DNA from: an uncultured Oscillospiraceae bacterium
GTDB taxonomy: Bacteria > Bacillota > Clostridia > Oscillospirales > Ruminococcaceae
Assembly: GCA_900539695.1 (NCBI GenBank)
Contig: UQDG01000012.1
Location: 11,382 to 75,381, forward strand
Length of the DNA stretch: 64,000 nt
Direction: 5' to 3'
In this document: piece by piece, positions 1 to 10,578 of the stretch
Numbering within the stretch: the first letter of the stretch is position 1
Layout: each line of letters begins with the position of its first letter
Notes under the pieces: generated by a model
What the model was told of the DNA's origin: nothing
The model's database searches: none
The model's input: the letters and a program-made list of their open reading frames with translations, nothing else
Position numbers and translations under genes: made by a program

Positions 1-204
1 CTGTGCCCTGACTGCGGCAAGCATATCAATGTGTTCGGTGACAGCCATGTGGATGAGATCGGCGCCAAGTACAAGGTGCCCGTGCTGGCCAAGATGCCCA
101 TTGACCCCGAGCTGGCCAAGGAGGCTGACGCCGGTATGATCGAGATGTACGCTGGCGATTATCTGGACGGCGCTGCCCAGGCCGTGGCCAAACTGCTGAA
201 GTAA
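1..204 (+). CDS. Mrp/NBP35-family Fe-S cluster carrier ATPase, C-terminal part
   Basis: The reading frame is open from the first base and ends at the TAA at 202-204, so only the last 67 residues are present. They start with LCPDCGKHINVFG, the CxxC segment that bridges the Fe-S cluster in Mrp/ApbC/NBP35 ATPases, followed by the family-typical VPVLAKMPIDPELAKEAD stretch. In this family the protein is a cytosolic P-loop ATPase that carries and delivers Fe-S clusters; the Walker A motif lies upstream of the window. mscL begins 44 bases downstream on the same strand, so the two may be cotranscribed. Truncation is due to the window edge, not to decay. Confidence 0.85.
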   Translation: MCPDCGKHINVFGDSHVDEIGAKYKVPVLAKMPIDPELAKEADAGMIEMYAGDYLDGAAQAVAKLLK

Positions 205-248
205 AACCAGTCCCTGCTGCCCGGGTACAATGATACGGAGGTTTTGTT

Positions 249-668
249 ATGAAAAAGTTTTGGGAAGAATTTAAAGCCTTTGCCCTGAAGGGCAACATGA
301 TGGACATGGCCATCGGTGTTATCATCGGCGGTGCGTTCTCTACGCTGGTCACTTCTCTGACCGACAACCTCATCAGCCCCATCCTGGGCATTTTGGGCAA
401 GGTCAACTTTGATGCAATGATGTGGGACGTCTTCGGTGATGGCAAGCTGGTATTCAAGTATGGTGCCTTTATTACCGCCGTCATCAATTTCCTGATCATG
501 GCATTTGTGCTGTTCCTGATCGTGAAAGGCATGAACAAGCTGATGGACATGGGCAAGAAGGAAGAAGCGCCTGCCGAACCGGAGGCACCGGCTGCCCCCA
601 CCCAGGAAGAGCTGCTGGCCAGCATCCTGGATGAGCTGAAGAAGCAGAACGGGGAGAAGTCGGCGTAA
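249..668 (+). CDS. mscL: Large-conductance mechanosensitive channel MscL
   Basis: The 139-residue product has the family length. It opens with KKFWEEFKAFALKGNMMDMA, followed by IGVIIGGAFSTLVTSL (TM1, residues about 20-45), which is the conserved pore-lining helix. A second hydrophobic helix, FITAVINFLIMAFVLFLIV, lies near residues 76-95. The tail (residues 105-139) is rich in Glu, Ala and Pro and ends in a charged helix, as in the cytoplasmic bundle of MscL. In the family it is a homopentameric plasma-membrane valve that opens under osmotic downshock. A strong ribosome site (GGAGG, 238-242) precedes the ATG. Family identity is firm. Confidence 0.95.
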   Translation: MKKFWEEFKAFALKGNMMDMAIGVIIGGAFSTLVTSLTDNLISPILGILGKVNFDAMMWDVFGDGKLVFKYGAFITAVINFLIMAFVLFLIVKGMNKLMDMGKKEEAPAEPEAPAAPTQEELLASILDELKKQNGEKSA

Positions 669-705
669 GGCTGTGCCGGTCGCCTACAGAGTCTCGACAA
701 GGCCG

Positions 706-768
706 ACACTTAACATTCTTAAGTTAAGTCTTCTATTTTTGAAATAAATCAAGTTTGAAACTTGATTT
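706..768. promoter_or_regulatory. AT-rich palindromes between mscL and gltB
   Basis: Two inverted repeats are visible. ACTTAA/TTAAGT (708-724) is followed by a T-rich stretch to 740 and may be a weak terminator for mscL. At 746-768 lies a perfect 23-bp palindrome: arm AAATCAAGTTT, one central G, arm AAACTTGATTT. It is 24 bp upstream of the -35 box of the gltB promoter, a plausible place for a dimeric regulator. No known operator consensus was recognised. Confidence 0.5.
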
Positions 769-791
769 TATAAGATTCTTCGGATTGCAGG

Positions 792-820
792 TTGTAAACC
801 GACCTATACTATGGTATAGT
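792..820 (+). promoter_or_regulatory. Sigma-A-type promoter upstream of gltB
   Basis: TTGTAA (792-797) and TATAGT (815-820) are separated by exactly 17 bp. The -10 region lies inside a small inverted repeat CTATAC-TATG-GTATAG (805-820), so a repressor could cover it. The predicted start is near 827, which leaves about 130 nt of leader before the gltB ATG. Confidence 0.6.
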
Positions 821-832
821 TGCAGCAAGAAC

Positions 833-883
833 AAAGGCGTTCCCGCCGGGGCTAGTGTGCCCTGCCGGGGATGCCTTTTTGTT
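833..883 (+). terminator. Intrinsic terminator-like hairpin in the gltB leader
   Basis: Arms 833-851 and 860-878 pair over 19 positions with one mismatch and three G-U pairs around an 8-nt loop. They are followed by TTTTTGTTT (875-883). The hairpin begins only about 6 nt after the predicted transcription start, so it should either end most transcripts as a roughly 55-nt RNA or act as an attenuator for gltBD. Confidence 0.6.
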
Positions 884-956
884 TACCCCGTTTTTTGCCG
901 CATAACCTGTGTGCGCAGAGGCAAAAAACGCAACTGGGAAGGAGCGTATAAAGGAA

Positions 957-5507
<4,551 letters not shown>

Positions 5508-5522
5508 GGGAGGCAGAGTATC

Positions 5523-6995
5523 ATGGGTAAACCGACAGGCTTTATGGAGATCAAACGGCAGACCAGCATGGAACTGCCGCCCGAGGAACGCATCCAGAAC
5601 TTTAACGAATTTCATGTGCCGCTGCACACCGACGAGCAGCAGGCCCAAGGTGCCCGCTGCATGGACTGCGGCGTGCCCTTCTGCCAGAGCGGTATGCTGC
5701 TGGGCGGCATGTACAGCGGCTGCCCGCTGAATAACCTGATCCCGGAGTGGAACGATCTGGTGTATCAGGGTAAGTGGGATCTGGCCGTACACCGGCTGAT
5801 CGCTACCAACCGCTACCCGGAGTTTACCAGCCGGGTCTGCCCCGCTTTGTGCGAGGCCGCCTGCACCTGCGGCATGGCCACCGGCGACCCGGTGACCGTG
5901 AAAGAGAACGAACGCGCCATCGTAGAATACGGCTACGAGAACGGCGTTATCCACGCCGTGCCGCCGCCGGCCCGCACCGGCAAGACGGTTGCGGTCATTG
6001 GTGCAGGCCCTGCGGGGCTTTCGGTGGCCGACCTGCTGAACAAGCGCGGCCACAAGGTGACTATTTATGAGCGCGAGGACCGCCCGGGCGGCCTGCTGAT
6101 GTACGGCATCCCCAACATGAAGCTGGAAAAGTGGGTCATCGACCGCCGCGTGAAGATCTTGCAGGATGAAGGCATTGAGTTTGTGATGAACGCCGATGTG
6201 GGCGGCAATGTCAGTGCTGAGGAATTGCAGGACAAGTATGACGCCGTAGTGCTGTGCTGCGGTGCCAAGCAGGCCCGTGACATCACCGCCCCCGGCCGCG
6301 ATGCACAGGGCATCTACTTCGCCGTGGATTACCTGACCAGCGTGACCCGCAGTTTGCTGGATTCCAACTTTGCGGATGGTAAGGCGGTTTCGGCCGCAGG
6401 CAAAAAGGTGCTGGTCATTGGCGGCGGCGACACCGGTAACGACTGCGTGGGCACGGCTATCCGCCAGGGTTGCGAGAGCGTGATGCAGCTGGAAATGATG
6501 CCCTGCCCCCCTGCCGAGCGTACCGCAAACAACGCCTGGCCGGAGTGGCCCCGCGTGTTGAAGACCGACTACGGCCAGCAGGAAGCCATTGCCAAGTTTG
6601 GCAATGACCCGCGCGTTTACCAGACCACCGTAAAGGAGTTTTACAAGAACGAAGCCGGGCAGGTCTGTGGCGCGTTGATTGCCAAGCTGGAAAGCCGGGT
6701 AGTTGATGGCCGCCGCCAAATGGCGCCTACCGGTGAGGAGTTTGCCGTGGAGTGCGATCTGGTGCTGATTGCCGCTGGTTTCACCGGCTGCCAGCCCTAT
6801 GTGGCCGAAGCCTTTGGCGTAGACCTGACCAAGCGCGGCACCGTGGCCGATACCAAGTATGCCACCAACGTGCCCAGGGTGTTCGCCTGCGGCGATATGC
6901 GCCGCGGCCAGAGCCTTGTGGTATGGGCCTTGCGTGAGGGCCGCGACACGGCAGCTGTGGTGGATGAGAGCCTGATGGGGTACACCAACCTGTAA
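5523..6995 (+). CDS. gltD: Glutamate synthase, small (beta) subunit
   Basis: The 490-residue flavoprotein passes electrons from NAD(P)H to GltB. The N-terminal Fe-S domain has the Cys pattern RCMDCGVPFC (C46, C49, C54) and VCPALCEAACTC (C106, C110, C114, C116). An FAD dinucleotide fold starts at VIGAGPAGL (158-166) and a second fold for NAD(P) at VIGGGDTGNDC (about 298). The C-terminal part includes GDMRRGQSLVVWA. The ribosome site GGGAGG sits before the ATG and the gene lies 15 bp after gltB, so the two form one operon. Length and motifs match the standard GltD rather than the larger fused relatives; one such relative lies at 10579. Confidence 0.95.
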   Translation: MGKPTGFMEIKRQTSMELPPEERIQNFNEFHVPLHTDEQQAQGARCMDCGVPFCQSGMLLGGMYSGCPLNNLIPEWNDLVYQGKWDLAVHRLIATNRYPEFTSRVCPALCEAACTCGMATGDPVTVKENERAIVEYGYENGVIHAVPPPARTGKTVAVIGAGPAGLSVADLLNKRGHKVTIYEREDRPGGLLMYGIPNMKLEKWVIDRRVKILQDEGIEFVMNADVGGNVSAEELQDKYDAVVLCCGAKQARDITAPGRDAQGIYFAVDYLTSVTRSLLDSNFADGKAVSAAGKKVLVIGGGDTGNDCVGTAIRQGCESVMQLEMMPCPPAERTANNAWPEWPRVLKTDYGQQEAIAKFGNDPRVYQTTVKEFYKNEAGQVCGALIAKLESRVVDGRRQMAPTGEEFAVECDLVLIAAGFTGCQPYVAEAFGVDLTKRGTVADTKYATNVPRVFACGDMRRGQSLVVWALREGRDTAAVVDESLMGYTNL

Positions 6996-7047
6996 CCTGC
7001 TTTGCAAAGAAATCAGGAATGAAATTCTAATATTTCCCAGAAAATAA

Positions 7048-7083
7048 GGGGATGCAGCGGCATGGCTGCATCCCCTGTTTTTT
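7048..7083 (+). terminator. Terminator after gltBD
   Basis: GGGGATGCAGC and GCTGCATCCCC pair perfectly around a 6-nt loop and are followed by TGTTTTTTG. It lies 53 bp after the gltD stop. Confidence 0.85.
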
Positions 7084-7102
7084 GTGCGAAAGGTCAGACA
7101 AT

Positions 7103-7142
7103 AAAAGAGGATGTGACCGATTCCCGTCACATCCTCTTTTTT
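7103..7142. terminator. Bidirectional terminator between gltD and the sensor kinase gene
   Basis: AAAAGAGGATGTGAC pairs with GTCACATCCTCTTTT around a short loop. T-runs follow on the plus strand (TTTTTT, 7137-7142) and on the minus strand (TTTTATT), so it can end the converging gltBD and two-component transcripts. Confidence 0.85.
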
Positions 7143-7155
7143 GTGATGCTATAGT

Positions 7156-7194
7156 AAAAGTTTCTTTGCTTACTTTCCTTTCAAAGAAAGCAAG
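7156..7194 (-). repeat. Stop-adjacent hairpin repeat, copy 1
   Basis: Read on the minus strand it begins at the base after the kinase stop codon: CTTGCTTTCTTTGAAAGG, AAAGTAAG, then GCAAAGAAACTTTT. Five related copies lie at 21409, 22931, 28074, 49152 and 57276. Confidence 0.75.
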
Positions 7195-8631
7195 TTACTG
7201 CCCGCATGGTAGCGTAAACACGAAGCGGCACCATTTGCCTTCCTCGCTTTCGGCGTGGATCTGGCCGCCGGAAAGGTTGATGAGGATCTTGCAGATATGC
7301 AGGCCCAGGCCGCTGCCACGGGTATTCATGCCGCGGGAACGGTCCTCTTTGTAGAAGCGCTCAAACACAAAAGGCAGGGCTTCGGGGGCGATGCCTGCGC
7401 CGGTATTCTCGATGCGGACCTCCACCATGCTGCCGTGCTTCTCGGCGGCAAAGCTGATAACGCCGCCTGCCGGAGTGAACTTGATGGCGTTGTCTACGAT
7501 GTTGTACACGACCTGATGCACAAAATCCGGGTCGGCGCAGATCATCAGCGGCGGGCCGCCAAGGCCCTGGATGTCGATCTTGCCATCCTCGATGCGCTGC
7601 TCGTCCGAGAGGACCACATCGGTCACGGTCTGCCACAGGTCGTAGTTTTTTGCGTGGATGGGCACCTCGCCGGCTTCCAGCTTGGTGATGTCCAGCATGT
7701 TCTGCACCAGGCGGGCCAGGCGGCCGGTCTCCTGGGAGACGATGGCCAGGTAACGCTGGTTTTCCTCGGGCGGGATGGTGCCGTCCAGCATGCCGTCGAT
7801 AAAGCCCTTGATGGTGGTCATGGGCGTGCGCAGCTCGTGGGCGATGTTGCCCATGAACTGGCCGCGGGAGTTATCGATGGTCTGCAGGCGGGCAGCCATG
7901 TTATTGAAGGTGGTGGCAAAGTCGGCCAACTCCACACAGCCGTCCACCGGGGCACGGGCGGTAAAGTCGCCGCTGCCCAGGCGGCGGGCGGCCTCGCTGA
8001 TGTCCTCGATGGGGCCGGTGATGCGCTTGGCCAGCACCCAGCACAGCAGGCTGCACAGCAACAGGATGACCGCGGCCGAGATGCCGAACATGGCCAGCAT
8101 ATCCCCCATATAACTGGCCAGTGCCGTCATGGGGCTGGCGGCAAACAGGTAGCCGGTGTAACCGCCTACCTCAACACGGCGGCCCGCGGTATAGTATTTG
8201 CCGCTGTAGACGCCGCCCAGAGTGCCGGTTTTAAAAATGTTGTCGCCGGCATCCATCTCGGCCAGCATGTCGGCGGGGATGGGCTGCTCGGTAAAATCTT
8301 CGCTGCCGGTGTGCAGCAGAATGTCGCCGTTTTCGTCGGTCACGAACAGCACCGCGCCGGAGGAAGTGGTGAACAGGTCAAAGCCGTTGCGGGCGTTTTC
8401 CCTGGCCTGCTCATTATCCAGCGGGCGGGTCAGAACAGAACCATCCTCAGCGAATGTCTCGCAGAGTTTCGATGCACCGTTCAATATATCGTTCAGGGCG
8501 GTGCAGCGCTCCTGCACGAAGTAGGCGGCGGAGAGTGCTGTCTGGATGGCGCACATGACGCTCAGGCCCAGCACCAGCACTACGGCAATGGTCGAGAAGA
8601 ACTCCCGGCTGATGGTGTTGCGGCGGCTCAT
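7195..8631 (-). CDS. Two-component sensor histidine kinase
   Basis: A 478-residue membrane kinase. TM1 is at about 13-36 and TM2 at about 179-201, enclosing an extracytoplasmic sensor domain of about 140 residues. A HAMP linker (KRITGPIEDISEAARRL) follows, then HisKA with FMGNIAHELRTPMTT (phospho-acceptor His265) and a HATPase domain with NAIKFTP, GAGI and GSGLGLHI boxes. Its ATG overlaps the stop of the response regulator gene upstream on the minus strand (ATGA), so the pair is translationally coupled. The stimulus cannot be told from sequence; the flanking genes give no clear target. Confidence 0.93.
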   Translation of the reverse strand: MSRRNTISREFFSTIAVVLVLGLSVMCAIQTALSAAYFVQERCTALNDILNGASKLCETFAEDGSVLTRPLDNEQARENARNGFDLFTTSSGAVLFVTDENGDILLHTGSEDFTEQPIPADMLAEMDAGDNIFKTGTLGGVYSGKYYTAGRRVEVGGYTGYLFAASPMTALASYMGDMLAMFGISAAVILLLCSLLCWVLAKRITGPIEDISEAARRLGSGDFTARAPVDGCVELADFATTFNNMAARLQTIDNSRGQFMGNIAHELRTPMTTIKGFIDGMLDGTIPPEENQRYLAIVSQETGRLARLVQNMLDITKLEAGEVPIHAKNYDLWQTVTDVVLSDEQRIEDGKIDIQGLGGPPLMICADPDFVHQVVYNIVDNAIKFTPAGGVISFAAEKHGSMVEVRIENTGAGIAPEALPFVFERFYKEDRSRGMNTRGSGLGLHICKILINLSGGQIHAESEEGKWCRFVFTLPCGQ

Positions 8632-9317
8632 TCCTTGACCTCGAACTTATAGCCGACGCCCCATACAGTCTTGAGGTTCCACTGCTCGGAGGCACCTTCC
8701 AGCTTCTCGCGCAGACGCTTGACGTGGACGTCGATGGTACGGGAGTCGCCGTAATACTCAAAGCCCCAGACCTCATCCAACAGCTGGTCACGGGTGTAAA
8801 CGCGGTTGGGGTGGCCCGCCAGGCAGGCCAGCAGCTCCAACTCCTTGGGCGGGGCCTCGACGACTTTGCCGTTGACTTTCAGTTCGTAGCGGTTCATATC
8901 CAGGTGCAGGTTGTCGAAGTCGTAGACGCCCTTGTTGGTGCCCTCTTTGGCGGCGGTGCGGCGCAGCACGGCCTTGATGCGGGCGGTGACTTCCTTGGCG
9001 TCAAAGGGCTTGACGATGTAGTCGTCGGCGCCCAGCTCCAGACCCAGCACCTTATCGTAGGTCTCGCCCTTGGCCGTCAGCATGATAATGGGGGTGTTGT
9101 CCTTGGCGCGGATCTTGCGGCAGACTTCCCATCCGTCCATTACCGGCATCATAACGTCCAGCAGGACCAGGTCGGGATGCAGTTTGTCAAAGTCGGTCAG
9201 GGCTGCTTCGCCGTCATGGGCCATCGTGACCGAGTAGCCCTCCTTGACCAGGTAAAGACGCAGCAGTTCGCAGATATTTTTATCGTCATCGACAACGAGG
9301 ATCTTTTCGTTTGCCAT
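8628..9317 (-). CDS. OmpR/PhoB-family response regulator
   Basis: The 229-residue protein has a receiver domain with acidic residues VVDDD (9-13), phospho-acceptor Asp54 in VLLDVMMP and the conserved Lys in VKPFDAKE. A winged-helix DNA-binding domain follows (about 130-228), with the OmpR-family stretch RDQLLDEVWGFEYYGDSRTI. It is the first gene of a two-gene operon with the kinase at 7195, overlapping it by four bases. A promoter with TTGTCC and TATAAC at 17-bp spacing lies 48 bp upstream of its start. Confidence 0.95.
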   Translation of the reverse strand: MANEKILVVDDDKNICELLRLYLVKEGYSVTMAHDGEAALTDFDKLHPDLVLLDVMMPVMDGWEVCRKIRAKDNTPIIMLTAKGETYDKVLGLELGADDYIVKPFDAKEVTARIKAVLRRTAAKEGTNKGVYDFDNLHLDMNRYELKVNGKVVEAPPKELELLACLAGHPNRVYTRDQLLDEVWGFEYYGDSRTIDVHVKRLREKLEGASEQWNLKTVWGVGYKFEVKE

Positions 9318-9364
9318 AATGATTCCATCCTTTCGGCGGGGTTCTCATACCACCCCAGTGTATA

Positions 9365-9393
9365 GTTATAGTATAGCGCAAAATTATGGACAA
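9365..9393 (-). promoter_or_regulatory. Promoter of the two-component operon
   Basis: On the minus strand TTGTCC (9388-9393) and TATAAC (9365-9370) have a 17-bp spacer. The distance to the regulator start codon suits a short leader. Confidence 0.5.
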
Positions 9394-9444
9394 AGAAAGA
9401 ACAGAATATAGTTTTTGTGCGAATTTTTCCAGATTTTACTTGAT

Positions 9445-9637
9445 TTACAGCCGCCTGCTGAACAGCCCGTCCCGGTTACAGTAGGCGTAGACCGTGCCGT
9501 GGCCGCGCTTTTTAAAGCGGACCGTGATGTCCTGCTATGGTCTTATCACTGATGCAGAGCTTTTCAGCCAGTTGCTTTTGGGTCAGGGCCTTGCGTTCCC
9601 GCAGGGCGCGGATGGTTTCACTTTGTACATAACTCAT
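9445..9637 (-). pseudogene. XRE-type helix-turn-helix regulator remnant
   Basis: From the ATG at 9637 the frame encodes SETIRALRERKALTQKQLA and continues EKLCISDKT, the first two helices and recognition helix of an XRE regulator. At the point where family members continue with SKWE the frame reads a few unrelated residues and stops. A +1 shift restores an open frame reading DITVRFKKRGHGTVYAYC, then NRDGLFSRRL and stop at 9445. That C-terminal segment looks like the end of a longer regulator. The simplest reading is an internal deletion that also shifted the frame. No promoter was identified for it. The remaining bases of the 9318-9870 gap hold only the two promoters listed. Confidence 0.7.
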
Positions 9638-9801
9638 GGTCGTGTCCTCGCTTTCTCAATTTCCGGCGTCAGTATACCGCAAAACAAGGCAGACGGCAAC
9701 CTACGCTGCGTAGAGTGGGCGCATTTTACGCTCCGGGCTTTCGTCATTCTGCCGGATATTCCGGGCAAAAATTGTCGTATCGTCAAATTTTGCGGGTTGG
9801 A

Positions 9802-9830
9802 TTGCAGTTCTTTGCACACAGTGTTAAAAT
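9802..9830 (+). promoter_or_regulatory. Promoter of the hypB operon
   Basis: TTGCAG (9802-9807) and TAAAAT (9825-9830) are separated by 17 bp, 40 bp before the hypB start codon. Confidence 0.55.
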
Positions 9831-9870
9831 GTTATCAGACATAAGTCACACAATGTACAAGGAGCAGCCC

Positions 9871-10539
9871 ATGGACACTGTAAAAATTCTGGAAGTGAAG
9901 CAGAGCATCTTTGCTTCCAACGACGAGCAGGCCGAAGCCCTGCGCAAGGAACTGAAAAAGAAAAAGGTATTTTTGCTGAATCTGATGAGCGCACCCGGCT
10001 CCGGCAAGACCACTACCCTGCGCCGCACCATTGCTGCGCTGAAGGACGAGCTGCACATCGGCGTGATGGAGGCGGATATTGACTCCGACGTCGACGCCCG
10101 TGCCATAGCCGAGACCGGGACGAAGGCCATCCAGCTGCATACCGGCGGCATGTGCCACCTGGATGCCGAGATGACCCGGCAGGGGCTGGAGGGCTTAGGC
10201 GAGGACGGGCTGGATTTGGTAGTGCTGGAAAATGTGGGTAACCTTGTCTGCCCGGCCGAGTTTGACACGGGCGCGGTGAAGAATGCGATGATTTTGTCAG
10301 TACCCGAGGGCCACGACAAGCCGCTGAAATACCCGCTGATGTTTCAGGTGTGCGATGTGGTGCTTGTCAACAAAATCGACGTACTGCCGTACTTTGATTT
10401 TGACATGGACAAATGCCGGGAGTATGTGGCAATACGCAACCCGCAAGCGAAGGTCATTCCCATCTGCGCACGCACCGGCGAAGGCATGGATGAATGGACC
10501 GCCTGGCTGAAAGAGCAGGTCAGCCAGTGGCAGGCGTAA
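9871..10539 (+). CDS. hypB: Hydrogenase/nickel-enzyme maturation GTPase HypB
   Basis: HypB is a SIMIBI-class GTPase that hands Ni(II) to HypA-dependent enzymes. The 222-residue frame starts at the ATG at 9871, behind AAGGAG at 9859-9864; an open frame extends upstream but has no ribosome site. Motifs: P-loop SAPGSGKTT (40-48), metal-site GGMCHLDAEM, switch region ENVGNLVCPAEFD and VNKID. The N-terminal His-rich nickel store and CxxCGC motif found in some HypB proteins are absent. It is the first gene of a three-gene unit with an oxidoreductase and hypA. The [FeFe] hydrogenases usual in this bacterial group do not need HypAB, so the client is unclear. Confidence 0.93.
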   Translation: MDTVKILEVKQSIFASNDEQAEALRKELKKKKVFLLNLMSAPGSGKTTTLRRTIAALKDELHIGVMEADIDSDVDARAIAETGTKAIQLHTGGMCHLDAEMTRQGLEGLGEDGLDLVVLENVGNLVCPAEFDTGAVKNAMILSVPEGHDKPLKYPLMFQVCDVVLVNKIDVLPYFDFDMDKCREYVAIRNPQAKVIPICARTGEGMDEWTAWLKEQVSQWQA

Positions 10540-10578
10540 ACTGAGCAAATAAACGGACTACGGATAAAGGAGCAAGGT

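Noticed and set aside
833..883. Glutamine or other metabolite riboswitch before gltB
   Set aside because: Only a hairpin follows the predicted start; there is no space or conserved motif for an aptamer.
9715..9870. N-terminal extension of HypB
   Set aside because: The region contains the promoter and no ribosome site; HypB homology starts at 9871.
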